Origin: Escallonia rubra
Lineage: Eukaryota; Streptophyta; Magnoliopsida; Escalloniales; Escalloniaceae
DNA length: 64,000 nucleotides
Assembly (NCBI GenBank): GCA_033065855.1
Contig: JAVXUO010002020.1
Coordinates: forward strand, 55,927-119,926
Direction: 5' to 3'
Below the pieces are notes generated by a model that searched no databases, was not told the DNA's origin, and was given only the letters and a program-made list of their open reading frames with translations. A program made the position numbers and the translations under genes. Positions 1-12,929 of the stretch are shown one piece after another. The stretch's first letter is position 1, and every line of letters begins with the position of its first letter.

Positions 1-181
1 ATGCTAGACTTCCAAAATCTTAATTTCAAGTGCAATTTAACATTAATGTTATGTATCATTCCTGGTATAAACAAAAATTTGAGTAATCAGATATATATCT
101 CCCATGTGTGAGCATAATTTTTCTTTTCATGACTTGCCTACTCATTTTTAAAACCTTAGTACAAAAGTTAATGAGAAATTA

Positions 182-681
182 TGTGATATCCCACATCGTA
201 TGTGTGATGATTTGTGATTGGCCTTATAAGATTTCGTCCATGAACTCATAAGTACCTACTTGGCTATCTCTTTTGAGAGAGGCAATGCCTTGTTGTGGGG
301 TCGTTGGCTGGGTCGTTATAGATAGATTTAGAGCTGATTCTCAAAAGCTCGGGCTGAGTTATCCAATCAGGTTGCCAATGTTTGGGAAAAACGAAGGCAA
401 GTCCGAGTTTATCCTACGTCAAGAGGATGGTTGAGAAAACGAAGGGTGAGTCGGGTGTATTCCACATTGGATAGAGAGGAAGACTCTGGGCTATGGTGTG
501 ATCGAGCCTTAACGAGGACGCTAAGGCATAAGGTGGGGAGATTGCGATATCCCACATCGGACGTGGAATGATTTGTGACTGGCTATATAAGATCCCGCCC
601 ATGAACTAATAAATACCTACTTGGCTAGTCCTTTTGAGGGAGACAATGCACTGTGGTGAGACCGTGAACTGAGTCGTTACA
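182..681. mobile_element. TRIM-like short LTR retrotransposon
   Basis: Two direct repeats of 139 bp (182-320 and 543-681) both begin TG followed by the shared GATATCCCACATCG and end in a GTCGTTAYA motif. The 222-bp interior has no coding capacity. A purine-rich tract AAGGTGGGGAGA directly precedes the second repeat, as a polypurine tract should. A degenerate methionine-tRNA-like site ending AGAGC follows the first repeat. Size and layout match terminal-repeat retrotransposons in miniature. The repeats have diverged visibly and I see no 5-bp target duplication, so the copy is old or its flanks have changed. Confidence 0.65.
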
Positions 682-861
682 AACTCATAGCAAATAAAAT
701 GTCAATTTGTAGTTTTCATATCTTTCTACATGAATAACTATGACAAACTAGACGTGAACAAATGTTTTGTGCATTTTACAATTCTTTTACTCAATCACAC
801 AGTAATGCAATAACCAATAGAAAAATAATCTTTGGTAATTCTTTAGTATTATCGTAAATTA

Positions 862-1174
862 ACCTTTGTTTTCTAAGCTTCTATAAACTACTTCAAATTC
901 AATTAAGTTCACCTAGCAATATTGCATTTATGTTCCAATAATTGTTTGTTGATTGTTTCATTAGATTGTCATCTCAATTTTAAATACACTATAAAAAAAA
1001 TTTATGTTGTCTATTTTTGCAAAAGAACAATAAGAAAAAAATGTTTCGCAAAGATATGATTAAAGTATACTTCTCTTTAGTATCTTAGTTCATAGAATTT
1101 TATGAATTTGACTGGTATGTCGATTAAAAAGAAAAATATAACTGGCTCGGGCATTGTCCGGATTCGTTGGCTAG
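862..1174 (+). mobile_element. Helitron 3' end (truncated copy)
   Basis: The segment ends in a GC-rich stem (CTCGGGCATTGTCCGGA) followed about 8 bp later by CTAG and a T, the usual Helitron 3' terminus. Nearly the same sequence occurs at 10147-10349 and 45570-45908. The 5' end is not recognisable here. It contains no coding sequence. Confidence 0.5.
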
Positions 1175-1254
1175 TAATATATAATAAGTGAAGTGATTTA
1201 AACGCAATAGAATTCAACGATAGCTTCTTTAGGCGACACATCATTGCACTGCAT

Positions 1255-2925
1255 TTTCAACACACACCCGCCCACCCATCCACATACAGCCACACCCCCC
1301 CCACACACACACGTGCCCCCCCCCCCCCAAGGTGGACAACTAAGGCCATAACCATAACCATAATTTCTCTAAATTTTTGGTGAATCCACGGTGTAAACTA
1401 AGGCTATGACCATTATTCCTCTAAATTTCCTCTGTCCGGATAGTAAGAATCTTCTTCTAACCCAATATATATTGATATCACTAAATATTTCATCCCAACA
1501 AAAGTGGAGTCAAGAGTCAGGTTCCAGTCTTGGGATCCGTAGGTTATTGGCCAGCGCCGCTTCTACGATTCTGTAGAAAAATCTGAGGATTGACTTGATA
1601 ACTTCACTAAGATTAAGACCCTCTCGGATTTCTCTTTATTGGTTCTTGCAAGGGCTTGCTCCCTCTGACCTTTCTTGTTTAATGCATCCACCTGTAAGTA
1701 GAAGAACTTGCCATTTCTGCTGTTCTTTCGAGAGCCCTGATGATAATTCATATCCTCCTTTTGATGCTCTCCAATATCCCCTGTTCCCCGTATAAAAAGA
1801 AAGCTGCAAATATCAAAAAATTTGAAACTTGAAGCAGTTGAATTTGAAATTTTTTGTATATGAAAGTAGTATATAGTGTCCAATTGTTTCTGGTAATGCT
1901 TGTAAAGCTCTCAAATTACATAACCGAAGATTTTTGTTCGAAAAATTTCGAAGTAGGTTTCCATGCTAGGCAGTATGAATGTATGATACTGGTGTTGCTA
2001 GAGAGAAGCAACCATTGTCTTTTAGCCCTTGGAAGAGAGAGAGAATCTATCCCACTTGATTTATGCCAATATCCACAGAGAGTTCTCTCAAACATGCTTT
2101 GCCCGTTAAGCTTTAGCAAAACCAGATTTGAAGTCGCAAGCAAAGTCAAGCTCTTGAATTACAAAATGAAGCTTACAAGCTGAGCAGTTGCTTTCGCTAC
2201 CAGTAAAACAAATTTGACCACCAAAAAAACTGGCAAGGTGATATATGCGTAAAAAGTTAGAAGCATTTCTCAAAGTTTTTACCTTTACTGTATACGCTGA
2301 AGTCAGACTATTGGGTCCTTATCAGGCATCATTACAACACTGGATGCCTGTGGTACGAATGAGCTCGTCGATCTTTCGTAGAACTTCCATACCATTGCTA
2401 TACCATTACGAGACTGTTCATCACAACTGTTACTCCACAAGGGAAGGCGCCTCCAAGCTTGAGCAACTCAAAATCCTCGTAGCATCTTTGTAAAAAACGT
2501 CAATGTCAAATCTATCATCGGTAGAGTTGCATCAAATACCCCATCATTAGAACCCAGAGTAAGTCAAGTATATGCAATCTCTTTTGGTGTTTAACCGTCT
2601 TCTTCCTATCACAATCACTATCACTAGAGTTGATCTGATACAAGTAAAAGAAAAGGAAAGGAGTAAAATAGATATTTTTCCTCCACAAGTGACGGGGGTG
2701 GGAAAGTTGAACCGTGACAGGGGTAGGGAAGTTGAACCAGAAAACAGATTTGTCACCACCAATATAGCTTGGAAAAGTTGTCTTTCATTTTTTCGTGTAT
2801 TCCTAGGACAGGAAAATGTTCACTCCCATTTTCTTGCTGCTTGGGCGGACAATGTAACATTTATGCAACTGTTCCATCATCTTCCCTTCCTAATCACATT
2901 GCTCGTGAAAAAAGACACTACAGTT
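1255..2925. repeat. Cluster repeat R1, copy 1 (NLR 3' flank)
   Basis: This block of about 1.6 kb recurs at 12930-14455 and, more diverged, at 36390-37960. In copies 1 and 3 it lies downstream of a minus-strand NLR, so it marks the distal part of the duplicated cluster unit. The open frames in it are conserved only because the DNA is duplicated; they resemble no known protein and I do not call genes. It starts with a C-rich tract (1262-1330). Confidence 0.75.
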
Positions 2926-4114
2926 GTGCATCTTCCTCGTTTCATAGATCTATCGAAGTATTGGGTTTGGCCAACAAAGAAAAGAACAAAAGAACTCAGA
3001 AAAGGATCTTCGAAGCGATTAAAAACTCCAACCTCATAAGTCCGTTCTGAGCTCTGCAATTAGGGTGGGCTGGAGGGGCCTAAGGGTCAGACCATTCTCA
3101 GCCCACTCTAAAACAACTCGTGCCCATGCCCAGCCTAGCCAATCTACGCCTCGAATAATATTTGTCTATGTCTAGCCCATGAAAGTTTTGGTGAGTACGA
3201 GCTGGAGGACAGGCTGTCCACGGGGTGTCTGCGGTCATAAATTAATTTTTATTTACTTAATTTTTAAGCATAACAATTACCATACAAGTCTACTAACTAA
3301 CGGGTCATGAGTTTTTGTTTACTTAAATTTCAAACATACCGATTACTATCTCAGCCGACTACTTAGTCATGATCATGAAGAGAAATACAGTGAAGCCTCA
3401 AAATGGATTTAAGTGTAAGTATGAAAAAAAAATTAGGACAAAATATATTCAAAAGAAAAAGACAAGAGTCTCGTAACAATCTTACAAAGTCTAATAATCC
3501 TACAAGAAGAAACAAAAGAGAGAGGAAAAAAAAGTCTTTCAAAGGTTTCTAAATCCTTATGATTAGAGGATTTTAAAGATTAAAGGAAAAAATGTATATT
3601 TACGTGTGATTTTTAATTCACATCATATAAAAGTTGGAGAGATCGGATTTTCCACGGGTTGGCGGGCTTTTAAAAGCCTTTGCCCGTACCTGGCCGATAA
3701 TTTTGACAGGCTCAAATTTTTGTACCCCCGTCTGCCATGGTTTCTATAAAATTAAGTTCAAGCCCAAACTGTTACGGGCTGGCACGAGTTGCCCAACCCA
3801 AATTTAAGCACGACTTAAAATACGACCATTTGAATGTAAAATAAGAGGAACATGAAAAAATTGAAGGAGAGTACCCACACTAGTGTTTTGGAAGTTAACA
3901 TTATTTGACCAATCAATCTTTTGGCCAAGAGTTGAAGACAGGCCTAGACCTTGGGGGTTGACATCAATTAGCGAGAGAGTTAGCTGGGAATTAAACGGTC
4001 TTAGGTGCGAGTCTATATCCAAATGTAAGAGATCCAAAGAGAGAAGAAACTAAAAGGGAGAAGTAATGACTTTGACCGGAAAAAAAAAAGGGAAGGGAGA
4101 AGTAACTTACCAGA
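2926..4114. other. NLR 3' flank with a possible old hAT-like element
   Basis: No gene seen. Between about 3062 and 3806 the ends are weakly inverted (TAGGGTGGGC on the left, GCCCAACCCAA on the right), and GGGC/GCCC-rich stretches lie just inside both ends, as in degenerate hAT-like elements. A shortened version follows repeat copy 3 (37945-38400), so any insertion predates the duplication. No clear target duplication survives. Confidence 0.35.
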
Positions 4115-7100
4115 TTAGTTAATAGTCATGTAGTTTATGTTGATGTTGAGAATATGTGAAATCTTATTCCACTCTGGGCCACTTCCCTTGGCACATCGTG
4201 TTCCCAGCAAGGGACAATTATATATATCCAGTAGTTCTAATTTGCTAAGGCGCTGCATCGCTTCCACAGAGGGCATACTCATCAGTTTCCTGCAGTGGGC
4301 AAGATACAGCACCCGAAGAGATGAGACATTGCTAAGCCACTCCGGGAGCGCCTCCAATCCATCAAAGTGCCATAAATACAGTTCCTTCAAGGCATAGAGT
4401 TGCTCAAGTTGGACGGGCAGAGACTTGAGCATAGGCCACCCCGTCAGATATAACGACTCCAGGGATGAGACACATTCAAGCATAGAAGCGCCCCTGGAAG
4501 TGGAAGGGTAGGGCCAGGGGAAATAATTAAGCTCCTCTGAGTAGCCACCTATTCCCAATCTTCTAAGACTGGTTAGGCATCTCAAGTCCATAGTTGATAC
4601 CAAAGCGGGGTACTCTATTATGTGCAATATTTGGAGAAACGTACAATCTTGCAGTCCACTTGGTAAAGAAGTTAAGGTTTTACAACCTGAAATTAGCAGT
4701 GTCTTGAGAGATGTGAGACCGTGTATGCCTGGGAACGCCTTCAGCTTAGGGCAGTCAACTACAGCCAAATGTACAAGAGATGAAAGTCTTTGTAGTCCCC
4801 CTGCAAACCAAGTTAGCTCCTCAAGATTTTCAATTTTTATGTCTTCAAGGGAAACAAGGGATTCCAACCCCTTCGGTAAACATGTCAGCTTTCCACAGTC
4901 TCTAAGCTTAAACTCCTTAAGAGAAGTGACGCCGCCTATTTCATCTGAAATGGAAGTTAAATTCAGGCAATTCACTACACTAAATCTCTCAAGTGCCACA
5001 AGGTTCTATATAGGCAAGTACGAAAACTCACAATTACAAATCGTCAACTTCTTTAGTGATACATTCTTTCCCAGCAACTCTTCCACTAATAACTGCAGCT
5101 CTGAACCTTTGACCGAAAGCATATCCAGAGAGGTGAGAGTGGTAAGTTTGCTGCTCATCTTTTGCAGCATTGCAGCATCATCGATTCCGACAATTCTTAG
5201 GTTTTTAATGGCTGGGAAATGACTTGGAACCATTGACAACTTGGAAAGACATAGAAGCTCCAACACCTCCAGGCAAGGAAACACCTTCACAAATGGAGAG
5301 GGACACACAACTTCGAGCCATTCCTCTAGGCCACGCAGGTTTTCTAGACGCAAATTTCTCAATGCCGGAAACATTGCACCTCCAGCACTAATACCACTAC
5401 CACTACCTGTTGCAACTTCAGCAATATGACCATAAAATTCAGCACCAATACGTTTGAGATTATGCAATCCTCCTATGTAAATAAACTTGAGACAAGTAAG
5501 GTGCCCAAGTGTTGGGATCTGCTCAGAACTTTGGCAGTAAATAAGCTTGATATCAACCAAGTTCTGAAGCACTACTGATGATTGACTCGGCATCATCATC
5601 CACGATGAAAAGTTTTTCCCTCTGAAGTTTTGAACTCTCAACCTTTTCAGATTTGAGTGAGGAGTGAGACCTTCTAACACATGCTCATGTGTGTTCTTTT
5701 CTTCTGGGACAACCTCATTGGTGTTCTTCTCTTCTCCGCCACTCCAGTGAAATTGCAAAGCATTGATGCGTGACTTCTTCAATAAATTTGCTTTTTTGGC
5801 GGCTTCTGTCGTTCTCACATCCTCAAGCCCAAAAACCTTCAATTCACCTTTGAGGTTGTTCACGCTTCCTAGATCCTCGATTTGGCATCCTTTGTCTCGA
5901 CTGACAGCAAAAAAAGGTAAAGTCTGAAGACAAGTCATTTGCCCTATCCCATCAATCGTACAGTCTCCGCTCCTTCCGCCATACTCAAAAATAAAATGTC
6001 TCAAGTTGATCAAGTTTCCAAACTTTACAGGGACTCCTGTCAGATACTTCACTCTCAAGGTTTGCAAATTATAGAGCTTATTGATGGAAACTGGCAGTGT
6101 CTTAACGTTGGTCTTTGAGATGTCGAGAGTGTTTCAGCTTCCCTCTTGAGTTTGGTAACTCATTCATAGCGTGGTCAATCAAAACAAGAGCACGGAGGCG
6201 TGTGAAGTTTGCTAACATCTTGTTTGGGAGATCGCAATGTAAAAATAGTGTTTGGACTTTTGGAAAACTTGCCTTTAAATTTTCTGTTCTATTTCCTTCT
6301 CCAAAACCCAATGATATGTGTACAGCCTCAGAATGCTCATCCACCTTGTTGGCCTCCAATGTTGCGCAATAACCATTGGATGTATCGGTTGCAAGATCAT
6401 GCAAGAGGTCATGCATCTTGCAACTTGTAATGTTGTCAAACTCATCCTTCACTAAATCTTGCAGGAATGAATTCCACAGTAAAGTGTCAAAATAACTGCT
6501 TCCTACATCCTCCATAATCGAATCGCTTCTTTCAGAAGGACGAAGCAATCCTAAGGCCATCCAAAGATGTATTAAGTTATTCTTGTTAATTTCAGAATCT
6601 TTTGGTAGAATGGAACAGTACGCAGGGGTGGAGCCCAAGCATGACCAGGGGGGGCCATGGCACCCCCCCACACACACACCCACCCCAAAGTTTGAGATTT
6701 TTTGTAATTGTTTTAAATAATAGATAGTTATGTTTAAAATATTTACTAAAATGCCACCATTTTAATTATTCAATGTATTATTTTGTAATGTTTTTTACTT
6801 TTTGTACCACCAGCCGTGGTAGTCTTTATCTTTCTCGTTCTCTTGTCCATCTTCATTCTTCCAAATTCTAAATCTCCAAATTTTAAAGTAAACACTACTA
6901 TATCAATGTTAATTCTTTTTTTTAATTTAGATTCTTATAGTGTGTTACCTTATACGTAACTATTGTCATCATACAATTGATATCGCACTAATAATACATA
7001 TATACAATAAAAGTAAGTTTCGTTCATGCAAGATTAGTATTTTGTTGTTGACTAACTTTACAATTTAAATAAAGCATGAGAAATAGTTAAATTCTATGAT

Positions 7101-8531
7101 TATTAGGCAAATTGAATAATCTATTCTGCATTTAACGTATTCAATCGTGACGTGAATTCTTTATGTTAGCCGTTAAATTTTTTTTTATGACATTTTGGTT
7201 TCCGGTTGGACTTCCTGGATCCACCCCTGACAGTACGCAAAACATTGTTTCAAGGACGACGATGGCAAATGGTCATAACTCAACTTCAAGATGCGCAGGA
7301 TGACTCCTGTTACATCCTCCGGTAATTCCCCCAAGTGACGATCTTGGACCGACAACCAATCATGTCTAGACTTCTTAGAGTACATCAAACCTCCTACGAC
7401 CTTGATCGCCAATGGCACGCCCCTACACTTTTTCACAATCTCTCTGCCAATCTCTACCAAATCACTAGTCTCAACTGCTCCACCATTTGCAAATGCTTTT
7501 GGCTTGAACATTATCCAACTATCATCATCTGACAAATGTTTTAATGGATAAGTAAGAGATGTCATAGTTGAAGCAACTTTACTACTCCGAGTGGTTACCA
7601 GAACTTTGCTCTCACTAGATCCACCTATTTCGAGCAGAGCATCTCTCAATGACTCCCATTTCTCAGGAATCTCATTCCACACGTCATCCAATACAACCAA
7701 ATATTTCTTTCCATTCAGATGTTTCCGAAGTTCTTTCAGGATTCCTCCCATGTTTGACAACTGGGGGTTAGTTTGTGTGAGAGATTGCACCATCTCATTC
7801 AAAATCCGCTTGTCCTCAAAATCATCGGATACAGAAATCCATATAAATTCATCGAAATGCCTAAATACCTTGTCATTTTTGCAGATCAGCTTAGCAAGGG
7901 TCGTCTTGCCTTGGCCGGGCATTCCTACTATAGAGATGACCGGTAAACCGTTTTCATTGTTCGGCGTAAGCAGCATGTCTGCTACCATAGACACATCAGC
8001 TTCCCTTCCGACAATCTTCTCTGAATCACCTACCCCCGGGTGAGTTACCGGGACTTGTTGATGTCCAGTACCCGCAGAGCTATTTATCTGGTCCACGGTC
8101 TTAAGTCCAATCTTCGTTGCTTCTTTGTAGATTGCATCCAGAGACAAGTTGATCGCCTTAATTTTGTGAGCCATCTTGAGATGAAATAAAAGTGGGTTTT
8201 TTTAGGGAGAAAACGAATCGCGTACCTTGTACTTGATTTGATCTCTTACGGCCACCTGCCGTCTCAGAAGTTCGTACGAAAACTCATCCAAGACAGTGTC
8301 AGCGTCGTATGCCACGGCTTTGAGACTTTTCAGCCATGTTTTCACGGCACTCAGCGTCAACTGCTTGCTCTCGGCGTCAGAAAGCAAGGCTTGAATCATG
8401 TTCAGCCTTTTATCTAGCCTTTTGAGCTCCCCCTTGAATCCCCAAGCAAGACTTGCCTCATTAGCTACAAGCGATAGCACCTTGCTCAGGATCCCTTTTG
8501 CAGCTTCGACAATCAGGAGAGCTTCAGCCAT
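4115..8531 (-). pseudogene. CC-NB-ARC-LRR resistance gene, pseudogene (copy A)
   Basis: Intact relatives are cytoplasmic immune receptors that sense pathogen effectors. Read from the ATG at 8531, the order is an Rx-type coiled coil, then NB-ARC with P-loop GMPGQGKTT, kinase-2 KKYLVVLDDVW and GLPL as CRGVPLAIK, then RNBS-D CFAYC, MHD as CKMHDLLHDLA, and LRRs. Compared with copy B (38737-42609), the breaks are: TAA at 8202-8204 where B has TCA; a 607-bp hAT insertion (6623-7229) splitting the RNBS-D region; an 8-bp deletion near 6128 that shifts the frame in the first LRRs; TAG at 5006-5008 where B has CAG; and loss of roughly one LRR repeat near 4800. The single-exon layout fits the RGA-like CNL class. 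A functional product is very unlikely. Confidence 0.93.
6615..7237. mobile_element. Non-autonomous hAT element, 607 bp, in NLR copy A
   Basis: The element spans 6623-7229 and has terminal inverted repeats CAGGGGTGGA / TCCACCCCTG. It is flanked by a perfect 8-bp target duplication ACAGTACG (6615-6622 and 7230-7237). The uninterrupted paralogue at 41300-41330 shows the empty site. A G-run/C-run hairpin (about 6648-6668) lies just inside the left end, as in the related elements at 18489 and 21033. The interior is AT-rich and non-coding. The insertion came after the A/B duplication. Confidence 0.93.
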
Positions 8532-9208
8532 TATGCAACTCTTTCTGCAAGTGCCAAGTGTAAACTAGATGAAGGAATGGCCTCACGAATTGACCACTTT
8601 CTGCTCTTGTTGCCAGAAGGCAATGCGAAAGTGTGGACAAAAAGACTTGAGGAAAAGTGTCATTGACGGGAGCTTACTGCCTAACTTGAGGAAAAGTGTC
8701 AATGCGAAAAGTGTGAACAAAAAGACTTGAGGAAAAGAATAAGGCAGCGTCGACAATCACACGGTTCAATGCAAACAGACTAAAAGTGCACTACAAAACT
8801 CTGTCTCTCTGCGCCTTCCCTCTCTAATCGTCACAAACCCTAGCCTACACCCCCTTGAGGGGGATTTCTTACTCCTTGGAGAGAGGCATCCCCTCCTTCA
8901 CAGGTCACTTCTAGCTTGATCAGTAGATAAGATTTGCAGTAAGCTCGAGCTAAACGTCTGTCTCTCCGTGTCTCGCCGGGAGAGGGGTTACGGTGGCCGA
9001 TCAGAGGCGGCCGTATGTAAGAAATTATTTTAGCTAATAAACTTCACATTAAAAATCGAAACCAAAAAATACTCCAATAAATGCAATAGAAAACACTAAA
9101 CTGAAAAATGACTTTAAAAGTACTTTAAAATACCAAAACATCAGTTTTTCACAAATTAATCTTTTAAATAAACAACCTCAAACTCTAAACGAGAATTATA
9201 TATCTATA
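8532..9208. other. NLR copy A upstream region
   Basis: No gene seen. The first 200 bp match the region upstream of copy B (42610-42727), and the part around 8665-8880 matches 43675-43770, so the putative promoter is shared by both copies. Relative to B, copy A carries about 140 extra bases (about 8879-9014), GC-richer than their surroundings and of unknown origin. Confidence 0.5.
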
Positions 9209-10349
9209 TCTATACTACTTATAAAAATCTAAATAGATGTAAATCATTTTTTTGACAAAAATACTCTTAAAATCTTGGTTTATTTAATCATTCAGGGACT
9301 CCCAAGCGCACGCATTTTCTATAATATAAATTGAAATAGAAAACGGAAGGCTTTTCGATCTTGCTTTCGTAGGAGCAAGTCAGAAAGATTGAAAAAATCA
9401 GTCATTCACAACCACTGATGAAGGATTCCTCGAAAAGTTAAGGATTAGTAATCTTTTTTAGAAATCGAATGGATTCGGTCTTATACATACGCGAGGAAGA
9501 TAATCATAGCAGATGTAGTTTCTTGATTCCATCACCCCGACTGCTTGGTTTGAAGAAGTATCCATTTTTATGTTTCCATCCATGCATGCAATACCAACTT
9601 CTGATCCTTTAAATACAGGTTTGTCCATTCTCATGACTTGTTTAGGATTCGTCATTGGAATTATCTTTCGTTTTGAATGGTGCACTGCTTTCTAATTTGT
9701 ATTCATCTGCTTGTTTGGTTTTATATTTTCTACTATGATTTTTGTTACATTTCTATGGTCTATTGCTGCTCCAATGGGTTTGACAATGCCTTGAGGCAAA
9801 ATCATATAGTTTTGAAACAAATTGCACACATTTGACAGTTCAATTTTTTAAAATGTTTTAGTGGAATAGTTATCATACTCTTTGACTTGCTTCCATAATA
9901 ACCCAGCTGATTCATTCTTTTAGTTATAGCTGGCCCTTTTAGGTAGTTGAATATTGTCTAATTGTAATTTTACGTTTTCTGTTTAATGCAGGTCTGAAGC
10001 TATACCAACTTCTTATGCTTTAAAGGTGAGTTTCTCCATTCTTATGACTCATTAGGAGCTTTAAATTAGCTAATAAATATTTTCCTATGCAAGTCACTAA
10101 AATCTCTACTGACATTTTCTTTTGATTTGTACTCTTCTACTGCAAATCTCAATTTTAAATACAATATACAAAATTTTTATGTTGTCTATTTTTGCAAAAG
10201 AACAATAAGAAAAAAATGTTTCGCAAAGATATGATTAAAGTATACTTCTCTTTAGTATCTTAGTTCATAGAATTTTATGAATTTGACTGGTATGTCGATT
10301 AAAAAGAAAAATATAACTGGCTCGGGCATTGTCCGGATTCGTTGGCTAG
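9209..10349 (+). mobile_element. Non-autonomous Helitron, about 1.1 kb
   Basis: The left end reads TCTATACTACTTATAAAAAT after an A, typical of plant Helitron 5' ends. The right end has a GC-rich stem (CTCGGGCATTGTCCGGA) followed by CTAG and then T. No RepHel gene is present. The last 200 bp match 970-1174 and 45700-45908. The 5' boundary is less certain than the 3' one, since a second TC start exists 6 bp upstream. Confidence 0.6.
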
Positions 10350-12929
10350 TAATATATAATAAGTGAAGTGATTTAAACGCAATAGAATTCAACGATAGCT
10401 TCTTTAGGCGACACATCATTGCACTGCATTTTCAATATGAAATAGAATTTATAAGCACCATATATTAGTAAGCATTATATTATTTAAAATCTAATTCTAA
10501 ACATTCTAAAACTCTACTACCTACTCAGTGTACTAACATTGTAAGACTCGATGTTAACTATTGTATTCTTGAAGTCACTTTCTAACATGAGTATAAAATT
10601 TATATATTCAAAAAATAAAAATAATATATTAGATTTAGAAGGAAAAAAACGATGTTGCAATTGAAATATATATAACTTAGGAAATTTAGAATAGGAAAAA
10701 TGATCCAAGAATTTAAATTTGGATAGGTTCCTTGTTTCTGAATTTGATTAAACTTTCAGTAATAATAAAGGTTATATTAGTAAGTTGTATATAATTTAAA
10801 AACTAATTTCAATTATTTTAAATGTCAACTTAATGAATACAGTAACTTGTTTGGAGATAATTATCACTGTTGTATTCGCAAAACCCCTCTCTAATATTAT
10901 ATGACTATAAAAAGTGATATATCTAGAAAACGAAAAAAAAAATTAGATTTAAAAGAAAAAATGATGTTACGGTTGGGAAATAAATTACTATTACGCACCA
11001 AGAATTTCTACAAAAAGCTGCAAAGTCAATCTTTTGGCCTTTCCAATCTACACTCGCTGCTACTTACATAGTTCAATTTGAATCCCCCGTACGCTTACCA
11101 TATTCGTTTTCTGATTTTAGCAATGATGACAAAAAATATTTTTTTTTTGCGTACTTTTACCATTTTCTGTTTTCGTTTTGGATAAAATTACTCAAATAGT
11201 AACAAAAAACTGAAAACACCTAAAAGGTGTTTTCAGCTTTTTTCACTCAAAACTTAACTCAAAATAAGAAAAAATAACAAAATTTTTTTTTATGAAAATG
11301 ATAAAAGTACAGGAATGGATTTTCAAACTGAATATGAAAATCATGAAAATAAAAACAAAAAATAAAAATAGAAAACGAATATGGTAAGCGTACGGGCTTG
11401 GACAGAAAATCATATCATTGAGAGAAACAAGGGCAGGCATATAACTACTTTAGATGGATAATTTCTTCTGGTATAGCTCCTGGATTTTAAATCACAGTTC
11501 ATGTACACAGAGACACTGAAGCTAGAGAGACCAACTGATAACTGGGTATTGGTACCGAAATTTTGACAAAAAACATAATATCCAATGTTGAAGAATATTG
11601 GGTTGACAAGGAAGTCTTAATATTTTTATAAGGAGGTTTTGTTAAAAAAAAGTTCAAATATTCAAGCTTTTTTAGTGGGTTCATGTGTTCAGAAGTCCAC
11701 TAACAATGCAATTAGACTGAAATATTTGAGATAAAATAAAAGACTTTCTCAGAGATATTCTAAGAAAATTAAAGAGATAAATGTCTACTGAATTTGATAG
11801 ACTTCAAGATTATCACATGTGTTAGCATGTGGTAATTATCTATAAAGTGGTGCACAACTTTTGGAGCCTTTGGCAACACTTAAAAAAGGAAGTCAGAAAC
11901 AGGGGGCCCTCTCGGCAGAAACAAAAGGAGAAAAGGACAGAAAGAGAAGTCAGGAAGAAACAAGATAAAGACAGCAAAGAGAAAAAGTGAGAGAAATAGA
12001 TAAAAAGAGAGAGAAGAAAAGAAAGAAAGGGAATCCGAAGACTCCATTTCTTTTCAATTATGATTTTTTTTTATAACTTCATGTAAATTTCAAATACATT
12101 TCATGATGTATTCATATTCACGTAGGAATGAAAGCTTTTGAATATATATATTTGTTGTTATTTGTGTTTCTCTAATCAGAGATTGTCAAACGTAATTAAC
12201 GGTTGGTTCTTTAACCAATCAAAAATATAAGTTTATTTTACAAAATAACAAACGTCGCTATATATATATAGTGACACAATTTTTACGCTGATACAATGTG
12301 TCATCACTGGGAAATAAATATTCAATTGTGTTTTTTTTTTTATGAGGGAAGAGAGAAACCATGAGTTTTGAGTGAGATGGGATTGAGGCCCTGTTTTGAG
12401 TGGGATGGTAAAGCCCCACCCATCTGTCAAGTGGGAGATACTTTTGCCTTGCTTTTCATTTTCTGGGTTGCTTTGCCTTTTACTTGGATGGTGATGGCAC
12501 GAATCCGTGTACTACAGTTGCCTGGTGGAGAGAGTAAAAAAAACTGGTGGTGATTTGAGGAAAATACAATGGAATTATAGGGGCAAAAGAGAAAAATCAT
12601 TCTCAAGAACACCAAAGAAAGGGTAGGTGTGTCACCATAGAAAGTTCGGTGTGCTACGGAGTACAGAACCCCTCCTTGAAGTTAAGACCAGAGAGATGTT
12701 GAGGTAAGCGTTAGGAAAATGATTACTGTGGCCTGTTTGTTTCACAAAAATCATTTTTCGTATTTTTCGATGTTTGTTTCACAAAAATCATTTTTCGCAT
12801 TTTTCGGTATTTGGTGCGTGCATAAGATTTTTCAACGGAAAATAATTTCTGATCACACTTATTTTGAAAAACAAAATTTCGAAAAATCACTTCACGATTA
12901 AAACTCAGCAAGTTATTTTCCGGACTGTT
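10350..12929. repeat. Duplicated NLR-upstream block, copy A
   Basis: No gene recognised. Much of this AT-rich block matches 45909-46870 in the B unit, including a stretch at about 11410-11515 against 46630-46745. It holds a MITE at 11086-11396 that the B copy lacks. Near 12728-12810 a motif of about 45 bp (GTTTGTTTCACAAAAATC) is repeated in tandem. It ends where repeat R1 copy 2 begins. Confidence 0.55.
11086..11396. mobile_element. MITE (hairpin type), copy 1
   Basis: Inverted ends CCCGTACGCTTACCATATTC / GAATATGGTAAGCGTACGGG bound about 310 bp, and a palindrome around the AAAACACCTAAAAGGTGTTTT motif sits in the centre. A second copy lies at 31502-31805 in the opposite orientation. The paralogous site in the B block (about 46617) has no element, which shows it as an insertion. 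No clear target duplication could be read, so the superfamily is undetermined. Confidence 0.75.

Noticed and set aside
1563..2183. Open frames repeated nearly identically at 13304-13792
   Set aside because: Conservation follows DNA duplication. Frames on both strands are kept equally and the third copy (36390 onwards) does not keep them.
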